This document shows, one piece after another, positions 55,535 through 64,000 of a stretch of DNA of 64,000 nt (position 1 is its first letter; each line of letters opens with the position of its first letter). Position numbers and translations under genes: made by a program. The notes beneath the pieces are model-generated. The model was not told the origin of the DNA. It made no database searches and saw nothing but the letters and a program-made list of their open reading frames with translations. Source of the DNA: Evernia prunastri (taxonomy: Eukaryota; Ascomycota; Lecanoromycetes; Lecanorales; Parmeliaceae); the NCBI GenBank assembly GCA_003184365.1, contig NKYR01000030.1:277766-341765 (forward strand), given 5' to 3'.

Positions 55535-58317
55535 ATGTCAGTCACACCGAACTACGTCGATCTTGGAGGTCACAGCCCTTCTCCTCACGAGGGAATGATA
55601 CAGAATGACGACCCAGCCCTCCAAAATTCCAACGAGCATTATCAAGATCACCTGCACGATATTGCTATTCCCTGCTATGGAACAACCTTCGAGGGAACGG
55701 CTATCCCAAACCAGAATCCGCAAAATCATGACCTCCAGAAAAGACGACATTCAGGTATGACAAAAGAGCCGACAACAACCATGCATCCTGAGCAGGGTAC
55801 AATGAACCCCATTCGCTCTGAAGAGGATCCTCAGACTCACATCTTTTCGAAATTTTATCAAAGATACCGCATATTCTTTCATCTGTTTCTCTGGATTGTC
55901 TTTACCGGCTGGTGGATTGCCGGGTTGCTACTCCATGGTGTTCATGACTCGTTAAGCTCGAACACTGGATGGCTCAAACCATTTCTCTTCTGGCTCGCAA
56001 TCACTTTACGAATTGTTTTCTTCCATGTTCCTGTTACTCTTGTTAGGAAGCTCATACACTGGGCGTGGGAGAAAACCGGTGTGCGATTTGCAAAGCTGTT
56101 GCCAGATCGATTTAAGATTCCACTGGCCGCTCTTTTGAGTACGTGTTTTCGGAGTCCATATTTCCTCTTCTGAACCAATAGTTGAGTCTTGAGACATATC
56201 TTGGGCGGCCTACCTCTCTAGACGTGTTTCACAGCTCGCAAAGCCCCTCAAACAAGCAAGACTGACCCCGATAGCTGTCTCCGTATTTTTGATCGGCGCA
56301 TTTGCCAGTCCTGAAAGCCAAGATAATACTCGCGATAATCGAGCCGTCTCTTTGTTTGGGCTCGCTGTCTTCATAGGCGTCCTCTATGCAACATCACGCA
56401 ATCGAAAGGCGGTGAATTGGCATACTGTGATAGTAGGAATGCTAGTATGTATTGCATGAAGTGCTTTTTGTCCTCTTTGGTACCAGGTCCTCGGTTTCGA
56501 ACACTTCATCGGGACCACAGACTGGCTCTGTTTTTCCCACGAGGAATATTTGCTGACCTAAGATCTTCTGTAAAATAGGTGCAATTCATTGTAGCCCTCT
56601 TTGTCTTGAGATCTGAAGTAGGATATGATATCTTCAGTTTTATTTCGGAACTTGCTCGAGATCTCCTGGGTTTCGCCAACCAAGGAACGACATTCCTCAC
56701 CGCGGAAAGTGTCCTATCAACCCACTGGTTCATCATCACCACATTGCCGGTACGTGCACTTCCGCCGATTTTCGAGCTATGAGGCATGTCCTTCTGACAA
56801 CCAAATGCTCTGCGGACTGTCTCGCTGCTCGGATATGTCCCTAACGAGAAATGCTGACTTTATCTAAAAACAAGGCGGTGATCTTTTTCGTGGCACTTGT
56901 CCAACTCTGCTTTTATAATGGAATATTTCAGTGGTTCATTCGCAAGTTCGCGGTGTTTTTCTTCTGGTCTATGCGAGTGTCCGGCGCGGAAGCCATAGTT
57001 GCTGCGGCCTCGCCATTCATTGGGCAAGGCGAGTCGGCAATGCTCATCAAGCCGTTCGTCGAACACCTTACCCAAGCCGAGCTTCATCAGGTCATGTAGG
57101 TTTTCCTCGTTCTAATCCTTGTTAATCCATCATCGATCCCCAAGGGGCCGCCCAAGTCAGGCCTCGACCTTGAAGAATGGATGCTGACGACTGATCAACT
57201 ACTGCAGGTGCTCCGGATTCGCTACTATTGCTGGTTCCGTTTTGGTCGCATATATCGCCTTGGGTGTCAACGCTCAAGCTCTCGTCAGCTCTTGTAATAC
57301 TTCCCTGAAGATCTTCCCTTGCGTTCAACAAAAGTTCTGAGTCGCACGACGATTTTCGAACCCCAGAACTGGAATATCATTGGGACAAATACTGACCCCT
57401 AGACGTGACAGGTGTCATGTCGATTCCCGCCTCCCTTGCAATCTCGAAGTTACGTTACCCAGAGACAGAAGAGGCGCTAACCACTGGACGAATTGTGATA
57501 CCCGACGAGGATGAGCATAAGGCTGCCAACTCTCTCCACGCTTTCGCCAACGGCGCTTGGCTTGGTCTCAAAATCGCTGGCATGATTCTTTCAACCCTTC
57601 TCTGTATTATAGCCCTGCTTGGACTAGCTAATGGACTTCTTACTTGGTGGGGGAGATATCTCAATATCAACGATCCGCCCCTCACCGTCGAGCTCATTGT
57701 GGGTTATATTTGCTACCCCATTGCGTTCCTCCTCGGCGTACCCCGGAACGGAGGTAGGCATCCATTGAAGTCATCCTTTCTTTTCCAGTACCATTACAGA
57801 TGCGCCAACAAGAAGCTGACTCTGAGATCTTATAGACCTTCTGAAAGTTGCCCAACTGATCGGCACAAAGCTTGTTGCTAACGAATTTGTTGCTTACACG
57901 GCTCTGCAAACAGACCCTGCATATGCCGACATTAGTCCTCGTAGTCGGTTGATAGTGACGTACGCGCTGTGTGGGTTCGCAAACATTGGGAGCTTGGGAA
58001 CTCAGGTGCGCATATTTTGGATTTATCCTCTCTTGTTCCTTTGAGCCGTAATAGATGGTCGGGGAGCAAAACTCTGTTCCGGCTCCTAAGATATGTTCCT
58101 TTAACGCGGTTTCTTGCCTTCAACAAGCAACGCTGACTCCAAAGTGTAGATAGGAGTCTTAAGCCAGATTGCGCCCGGCAGAGGCGGAGATGTCTCCAGA
58201 TTGGCTTTTTCTGCGCTTATCTCGGGGGCTCTAAGCACACTCACAAGTGCGAGTATCGCCGGCTTGCTGGTCACCGATCAGGCGGCTTACTTCACGCCAA
58301 GCGTTGCAGATTCGTGA
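55535..58317 (+). CDS. Concentrative nucleoside transporter (CNT/SLC28 family)
   Basis: This plasma-membrane H+- or Na+-coupled nucleoside importer has eight exons: 55535-56138, 56275-56444, 56579-56749, 56875-57095, 57208-57293, 57412-57753, 57836-58005 and 58150-58317. They sum to 1932 nt (643 aa). The N-terminal ~105 residues are polar and cytosolic. Family landmarks follow: [107 protein letters not shown] and [20 protein letters not shown]. Together these are the substrate and ion-binding CNT repeats. Six of seven introns are 112-144 bp, longer than elsewhere in the window. Divergence from an adenosine-deaminase-like gene points to uptake and use of adenosine or inosine. Confidence 0.93.
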
Positions 58318-58810
58318 TCCTCATGAGACAAGGTAGGCGAGGTATGATCTGTAGGATCCAAGACGACTTTTTTCAAGGAAATGTTGGGTAACGGATTGGT
58401 ATTTCACCTTCATTATGCATGATGTTTTTCGATGAGACGTGCAAGAGATTCAGAAAGAAAAGATGCAATCTTTCCCCTTGGAGCTCAAACGTAGGTTATA
58501 AGAGACCTTGAGATCTCAGAGGATACCCTTTTGTAACAATGGATGGTTATGACTTCAGTATTCAGAGTGCGGTGACATGATCACAGGTCGCTCCTTGAGG
58601 TTCAGTTGCATGACATGAAGTCGAAGTTTGATTTTCCACTGCTATCCGCATCAACCATTCCCAGGATTCTGGGTGAATCGCCCATCCTTTACAAATCCAT
58701 TGTGCTCCAGCCATGCAATGCAAAAAAGAACGCTTCTCTCTCGTACTCGTCGAGTCTGCGTCCGAAAGTATTCGCCGACAGATACCATTTCGCATTGCAT
58801 CGGTCGGTCA
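58318..58810. other. Convergent 3' region, CNT / E2
   Basis: 493 bases between converging genes. No feature beyond expected 3' ends. Confidence 0.45.
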
Positions 58811-59504
58811 CTACTCTTCATCCAGGTCCTCGTGACGCGCTAAGACCAATCGCTTGAACTCATTCGGGTCTGAGTCCCACAGCTCAGCCGCTTGACCATT
58901 GAGAGGACTTGCACTGCAAAGAAACACAAATTAGCGCCGCGGCCCAGAATGTATCAAAACCGTGGAGAGGCATACTTGTTTGGCTCCCCTAGCAAACTCT
59001 GCAAGCTCAGGAGGACGCTTTGAACATTGTAGACGGCACTCCACTTGTCCTTCAATATATCCAAGCATATCCTCCCGCTGAAATCGACATTTGGGTGGAA
59101 GATAGGTGTCTTGAAAAGGACTGTCGGTGGGGCGTATGGGTAGGAGGAGGGGAATTGGAATGAGAGCTTGAACGTGAGGGAAGCGTAGGGCGTGTCAGAA
59201 GGGCCGGCGATGGTGGCATTCCAGTTGAGGAGATTCTCTGGAGAGGAGGGGAATGCTGAAATCCCCGGAGTGCTGGAAAGCATCAACTGCATCAATTCTG
59301 TTTGGAGGCTAAAGGTATGTCAGCGCTACGTCGCAGGATATGATCAAGTCTTCAGAGGAATGATTATCGAAGTTCTAAGACATACCGTTTTGTCACGCTC
59401 TGTGTATCTTGACGACGAGAAGTGGAGGAAAGCTTCGAGGCTTCATGTATAGATGCCTGGCCTGGGGCGGAGTTTTGCGTGTCCTCCATGGTGAAGTCTG
59501 CCAT
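58811..59504 (-). CDS. ubc11: Ubiquitin-conjugating enzyme E2 C (APC/C E2)
   Basis: This is the E2 that works with the anaphase-promoting complex to start ubiquitin chains on cyclins and securin (UBE2C; Ubc11/UbcP4 in S. pombe). Exons 59386-59504, 58976-59308 and 58811-58913 (introns 77 and 62 bp) sum to 555 nt (184 aa). An ~40-residue Ser/Gln-rich extension precedes the UBC fold. The HPN motif is at 111-113 and the catalytic Cys121 lies in [13 protein letters not shown], followed by [20 protein letters not shown]. The C-terminus reads [12 protein letters not shown], as in the E2-C branch. The gene is divergent from CHK1, with a promoter rich in ACGCG. Confidence 0.93.
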
Positions 59505-60025
59505 GGTTGTCAAAAGCTATACTGGAGGATTCTCTTGAGTGGAATGATGTATGGATATCGGAATTGATGGCGTGATCTAAACAGTGATGAAAGAGATGTT
59601 ATGTTTATTAATGCTTTCGAAGACCGAGAGAGCTCAAAGTGTGGAAGAGGTTGAGTAGGACCTAGGTTTTATGAAGAAAGCGCATGGCATTGTTTACCGT
59701 TTCTCGCCGTTGTCATATGCAACTAAAGGCGCGCTAAAGAGATTGACCGGAATAAGGATTCCTGGGTATTCAATTAATTAATAATCAAGGCAGTCGAGCC
59801 AAGAAGAGCCCAGCACGAAATCATCACGCGCGCCCATGCCACTATCGCGTCGAGCACGCGACTTGATGATGGTAAATGAGAATAGGTATCATTTAATCGT
59901 AGCCCCACTATTCGTTACGCTCAATTCAAGGATTGGTGTACGGTCCTACAGGCTCCAATATCCCTGTTGGCGCTTCTCAAGTTTCATCAAAGGTCTGTTA
60001 CGGTAAAGACGGGTAGCATGCAATC
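59505..60025. promoter_or_regulatory. Shared promoter CHK1 / E2 C with ACGCG cluster
   Basis: A 521-bp divergent promoter. Three ACGCG cores occur within 35 bp: 59826-59830 (+), 59846-59850 (-, read as CGCGT) and 59856-59860 (+). ACGCG is the core of the MluI cell-cycle box bound by MBF/SBF-type APSES factors. G1/S-linked expression of either or both genes is inferred. Confidence 0.5.
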
Positions 60026-61736
60026 ATGATAGCCCATTCGCAGCTCGCCCCCTTGCCCAGCGAGCTGCCCTTTCGAATCGTTTCAAAAACAATCGGACAA
60101 GGTGCATACGCATGGTTGGTTGGGCTACTCATCTCCTGTGTGCATGCAAAAGCTGATGTATTGCTGTTCAAGCATCAAGAAAGCAGCGCCACTCCTTACT
60201 CCGAAACCCGTCTTTGCGGTCAAATTCATTCACAAGGAGTTTGCTATTCGGCATGGCCGTCTCACCAAGAAACAGCTCGATCTGGAGATAAACCTTCATC
60301 AGTTCCTCGGCCAACATAGAAACATCGTGCAGTTTTTCCAAGCAGGCGAGGACTTGACCTGGCGATGGATAGCCATGGAATTGGCTGAGGGTGGCGACCT
60401 CTTCGACAAGATCGAGTCGGACGTTGGAGTTGGTGAGGACGTTGCGCACCTCTACTTTACGCAGCTCATCAGTGCGGTGACCTACATGCACTCTAAAGGC
60501 GTAGGCCATCGGGATCTCAAGCCAGAAAACATCCTCTTATCTGCAGAAGGCAATTTGAAGATCGCCGACTTCGGTCTGGCTACGCTTTTCGAATATAAAG
60601 GCGAGAAGAAACTTTGCAAAACAAGCTGTGGTAGCCCACCATACACGGCGCCAGAGGTCCTGAATTGTGACAGTCGACTCGCAAAGAAGCTTGATCACGG
60701 CTATCAAGGCGATCACGTCGACATCTGGTCTTGCGGCGTTGTTCTCTTCGTTCTGTTAGTTGGCAACACGCCCTGGGATGAGCCTTTGGACAGAAGCTAT
60801 GAATTTGATCTCTATGTTAAGACTGACGGCCGACCAGACGACGAGCTGTGGCAAAATCTGCCTGTAGAAACTCTTCCACTTCTACGAGGCATGATGCGAG
60901 TCAACCCGGGGGAGCGCTTCTCGTTGGCAGAAATCCGTCGCGACCCTTGGTTTATAAGGGACAACAAATATCTCAGCTCGAACGGCAAGATCGAAAACCC
61001 AATAGCTTTAGCAACGCAGATGTTCGAAAGTATGAAAATAGACTTTTCTCAAGACCCAATGGTCTCGCAGGCGCAGCGCAGCCAAAACCCTGAAGACACG
61101 ATGGATATCGACAGCCAGGACGTGATGATAGCGCTCTCTTCAACGCAGCCGGAGACTCCAACCAACGACATAATGTTCGATTGGGAGCGACCTCCACGTA
61201 TTACTGCCAGTATTGGCGCTTCCGTTAGTCAGCCAAGCATCACCGGCGGTGTTCCCATGAGTGAAAGCAATTGGGATGATCGATTGGCAGAGGAACCATC
61301 ATTCTCTCAATTCTCAGCTACTCCTCAGGTACCACTAAGTAAAACGCAGTTCGCCCGGCAATTCCGAGACATAGTACCATCACACTCTCTTACTCGTTTC
61401 TTTTCTCTTTGGCCGCTTGCCCATCTTCGTGCAGCTATTGCAGATGCTCTACACAGACTTGGTATCCCGAGCCCGGCTTTACCGCTTGCTGCACCCTCAG
61501 CAACGAGTTCGTCGCTATGGATAAAGATCAGGGCAACAGATACGAGGCACTGTCCACTGACTGGCGACGTGGCGATCGAGATAATTGCGGGCGTTGATGC
61601 TCATCTGTCAGAGATCAATTTTGTGAAAGCCAAAGGGGATCCAGTAGAATGGAGAAGGCTCTTCAAAAAGATCGTTGTTCTCTGCAAGGATGCCGTCTAC
61701 AAGCCCGATGGGCAGACGGGAATGCTTTCGCAATAA
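60026..61736 (+). CDS. chk1: Checkpoint serine/threonine kinase CHK1
   Basis: Chk1 is the nuclear effector kinase of the DNA damage and replication checkpoint, acting downstream of ATR/Rad3. Exons 60026-60114 and 60173-61736 (intron 58 bp) encode 550 aa. The glycine loop GQGAYACIKKA is split by the intron. The catalytic Lys47 lies in FAVKF, the hinge is MELAEGGDLFDKIE, the catalytic loop HRDLKPEN starts at H142, DFG is at 162-164, and the activation-loop end is CGSPPYTAPEV. The C-terminal region has an SQ cluster typical of Chk1 (FSQ, VSQ, RSQ and DSQ around residues 315-350, more after 380), the likely ATR sites. A KA1-like autoregulatory tail follows (SLWIKIRATDTRHCPLTGDV, RLFKKIVVLCKDAVY). 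Length and order match fungal Chk1. Confidence 0.95.
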
Positions 61737-61992
61737 AGACTGGAATACAAAGGCTGTTATTGCATAGCGTATCAAGGCATGGCATAGGGCATACCCACTG
61801 CATTAGACTAGGTAAAGTGACCGTCACTGGTGAAAAAACATGATTCTTCATACCGGCGCATCATCCCACCATATGTGAGTCTGCAGGTTTCTTATGATGT
61901 CTAACTGCGCTTGGTATTGGCACTTATTGGCTTGGCCACCGACTTCGCACTATGCGTCCAACTCGAGAAAAGCTCCACCTGTTCTGACGACC

Positions 61993-62564
61993 TCACGCAT
62001 CTTCCACCACAACAGTCGTCAATCCCTTCGGGTTCTTCACGTTTACCGCCTGCACGTAGCTGTACAGCTTTTCCTTCGCACCTTCTTCATCATTTCGCTT
62101 TCTTGATATCCTCACACGCAGTCGGTATGGTACGCCTTTAATACCCGCCTCCCAGACTTTCTTATTGAGTTGAGGGTCAAGGCGGACATCTTTGGTTCCC
62201 TGGAATTTAGGAAACATGTCAGAGGAGGATGTCAAATCGGAGCGACTGAAGAACTACAAAAAAGGGTGCACGTACCATCGCCTTGATGGCAAATCCCCGG
62301 ATCTCTTTAATGGCCCTTGGTGCTCTCTTCTTGAATGCTACCCCATGTACCTGCACAAAAACCGAAGAATCAGTCTTCCGTCCTGAATACCCGCTTAAGG
62401 GTCATAGAATGGACTTCATAAAACCAATCTGGTCCCCATATAGAGGAGAGACATACTCGCTTGTGTAGATGGATGGTGTATTCACGCGCGACAACATCGG
62501 CGATGGCAGATCGTGTTGTAGTGGGCTTCTTGGTCGTTTTGGGCGCAGTCTTAGGAGTAGGCAT
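61993..62564 (-). CDS. rpl31: 60S ribosomal protein eL31
   Basis: eL31 is a large-subunit protein near the polypeptide exit tunnel. Minus-strand exons 62457-62564, 62276-62350 and 61993-62199 (introns 106 and 76 bp, all in phase 0) give 129 aa. The lysine/threonine-rich start ([20 protein letters not shown]) precedes the conserved [60 protein letters not shown] and [20 protein letters not shown]. The gene ends [10 protein letters not shown]. It is slightly longer than yeast eL31 because of the N-terminal extension. It is divergent from UTP11. Confidence 0.96.
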
Positions 62565-62844
62565 TTTGACTGAGAAGGAAATAGCAAGTTAGTAAATGGC
62601 ATGGCACATTATTACTGTAAAGCTTTGCCTACCTGTTCTTTTTCAAGGAAAGAGTAAGTGGCCGCAGAATTCGCACTCGCGATGTAAATGCTGTGAGGAA
62701 GGTTTGTGAAAATCGCTTATGGTAGGGCTGAAAAGTGCCCTTGGCGCCAAGCCTAGATCAAAAATTAGAAGCGGACTCTGAAATTTGGAATCAGAAATCT
62801 ACCCATGCTCTGCTACATTTCTTGCCTTGAATAGCCAGGCCACC
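62565..62844. promoter_or_regulatory. Shared divergent promoter, eL31 / UTP11
   Basis: Only 280 bp separate the two start codons, so the promoters must overlap. Both genes serve ribosome production. I could not assign a specific ribosome-biogenesis motif with confidence. Confidence 0.35.
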
Positions 62845-63733
62845 ATGTCTTCAATGAGAAATGCAACACAGCGCCGCAATCATCGAGAGCGAGGACAGCC
62901 ATTAGAACGAGAAGCGAAGCTGGGAATACTTGAGAAGCACAAAGTCCGCAGATCGATGTGTCTAGGAGTTTGCGCTCGTATGGTAACACAGGATACAGGA
63001 TTATGCACTAAGAAGCAAAAATCATAATGAAAATAAGAAGAGGCTCAAAATATTGAAGCAAAAGGCTGCCGAGCGAAACCCGGACGAATTCTCCTATGGA
63101 ATGCTGAGCAGCCAGTCGAGGAGAGGGCGGAAGTTAGCAGACCGTCAGAACCCGGTCCTCAGTCAGGACGTTGTTAAGTTATTGAAGACTCAGGATGCGG
63201 GCTATGTGACTACTATGCTTCAGAAGACGAAGCGGGCACGAGCAAGGTTGGAGCAGGAGTTTGTTCTAAGTGAGGGCCAGGGTGCCGAAGTACTAGGTGC
63301 CTTATCGAGTCAGGCGAAGGGAAGCCATACAATCTTCGTGAATAGTAAGGAGGAACAGAAGCGGTACAGCCCCGGCGGAGAAGTTCGTTCCCGGCCAGAC
63401 TTCACGAGGAGAAAGTCGGAAATTTTTCCAATGAACGAGGATGGGAACGACTCCGATGAAAAGCCACCCGTACATCCGCATGCTGAGGCCCCCAAGTCAT
63501 GTCGTGCGGCCGAACGCCAAAGGTTAGCCTTGAAGCATGAGAAGCTCCTGCGCAAACATCACAGGAAAGAGCAGGGTGCACGAAGATCGAGGTTGGCGGC
63601 GCTAAGCGCGCGGGAAAAGGATCTCATTAAAGCCGAGAATGAGCTAGATCTCCAACGAGCAAAGATGAGCAATAGTATGGGTGGAACCACCAAGTTTGGG
63701 GTGAAATGGAAGGTTAGGGAAAGGAAAAAATAA
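62845..63733 (+). CDS. utp11: UTP11, U3 snoRNP / SSU processome protein
   Basis: Utp11 is a nucleolar component of the small-subunit processome, needed for 18S rRNA maturation. Exons 62845-62943 and 62999-63733 (55-bp intron) give 277 aa. The joined start reads MSSMRNATQRRNHRERGQPL, then LGILEKHKDYALRSKNHNEN and KKRLKILKQKAAERNPDEFS, the family hallmark. The middle carries KLLKTQDAGYVTTMLQKTKR. The C-terminal half is basic and coiled-coil-like and ends TTKFGVKWKVRERKK, close to the usual GVKFKWRKERK-type ending. No part is missing. Confidence 0.93.
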
Positions 63734-64000
63734 AATTGGACTGAGAATGCCTATAAAAAGTGAGCGCTCGGCACAGCTCCAAAATCCTCGTACTTTCGAA
63801 TCTGGGGCTTCCCATCTACTCTTTCAGGCCATGAATGTAGACGTGAAATAACACAACTACCGTCACCTCCGGAGTAATACAGGATAGATTGACCTCGCTC
63901 TGCTTGATTTGCCTCCTTCGCGCCGGCGTCCTACCTTAGTCCCAAAGGCTAACAAGTTAGCGCTGGAACTAAGCTCAAAAAAGTCTAGATCGCTTCGCGG
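63734..64000. other. Window end, 3' region of UTP11
   Basis: No gene seen before the window edge. Confidence 0.4.

Noticed and set aside
57096..57207. Hidden exon or frameshift in the CNT gene at ATGTAGG
   Set aside because: A GTAGGT donor two bases into the ATG codon restores [11 protein letters not shown] exactly, so the apparent stop is intronic.

Overview
This is nuclear DNA of a filamentous ascomycete (Pezizomycotina). The genes are intron-rich but compact, with most introns 47-80 bp. They have fungal donor sites (GTANGT), CTNAC-type branch points and short intergenic gaps. The gene content is typically ascomycete: an AbaA-type TEA/ATTS factor, GCN5, CSN7, ATG2, a DUF7703 membrane protein, a DUR3 urea/polyamine transporter and a fungal-type Chk1. 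I cannot fix the class (Eurotiomycetes, Dothideomycetes or a relative). I find no prokaryotic operons, rRNA, tRNA or CRISPR arrays. One 10-base N gap lies at 30635-30644. Exons were rebuilt by eye from splice signals and reading-frame continuity, and for nearly all multi-exon genes the exon sum is an exact multiple of three.

Layout. 0.4-5.1 kb: GCN5 acetyltransferase (+), CSN7 (-), and a seven-helix DUF7703 protein (-). 5.1-13.9 kb is an accessory-looking stretch. It holds a TA-flanked MITE, an IAH1-type GDSL esterase (+), a decayed serine hydroxymethyltransferase-like gene (-), a doubtful small gene, and an ankyrin-repeat pseudogene (+) with one in-frame stop and one frameshift. One copy of a ~90-bp dispersed repeat lies on either side. 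14-25 kb: copper P-type ATPase (+), DUR3 (+, eleven exons), LC8 dynein light chain (-), and the five-RRM ribosome-biogenesis factor MRD1 (+). 26-29 kb: an AbaA-type TEA factor (+) whose N-terminus carries a CCHC zinc knuckle. 29-31.9 kb: microsatellites and the assembly gap. 31.9-45.7 kb: an ELL-like elongation factor (+), a DUF2237 protein (+), an unresolved small gene (-), and a large serine-rich protein with two C-terminal membrane segments (-). 45.7-52.4 kb: ATG2 (-). 53-64 kb consists of three divergent pairs: adenosine-deaminase-like/CNT nucleoside transporter, UBE2C-type E2/CHK1, and ribosomal protein eL31/UTP11.

How the genes fit together. Most are independent housekeeping genes, but the divergent pairs make functional sense: nucleoside uptake with deamination, the APC/C E2 with the checkpoint kinase, and a ribosomal protein with an SSU-processome factor. 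The CHK1/E2 promoter holds a cluster of ACGCG boxes, the ADA/CNT promoter holds GATAAG sites, and the TEA factor promoter holds five CATTCY (AbaA-site) motifs.

The items most worth a second look are the zinc-knuckle/TEA fusion, the SHMT-like locus that lacks its PLP lysine, the nested-TIR MITE, and the cell-cycle and purine gene pairs. I did not find a clearly new defence, RNA or mobile system.
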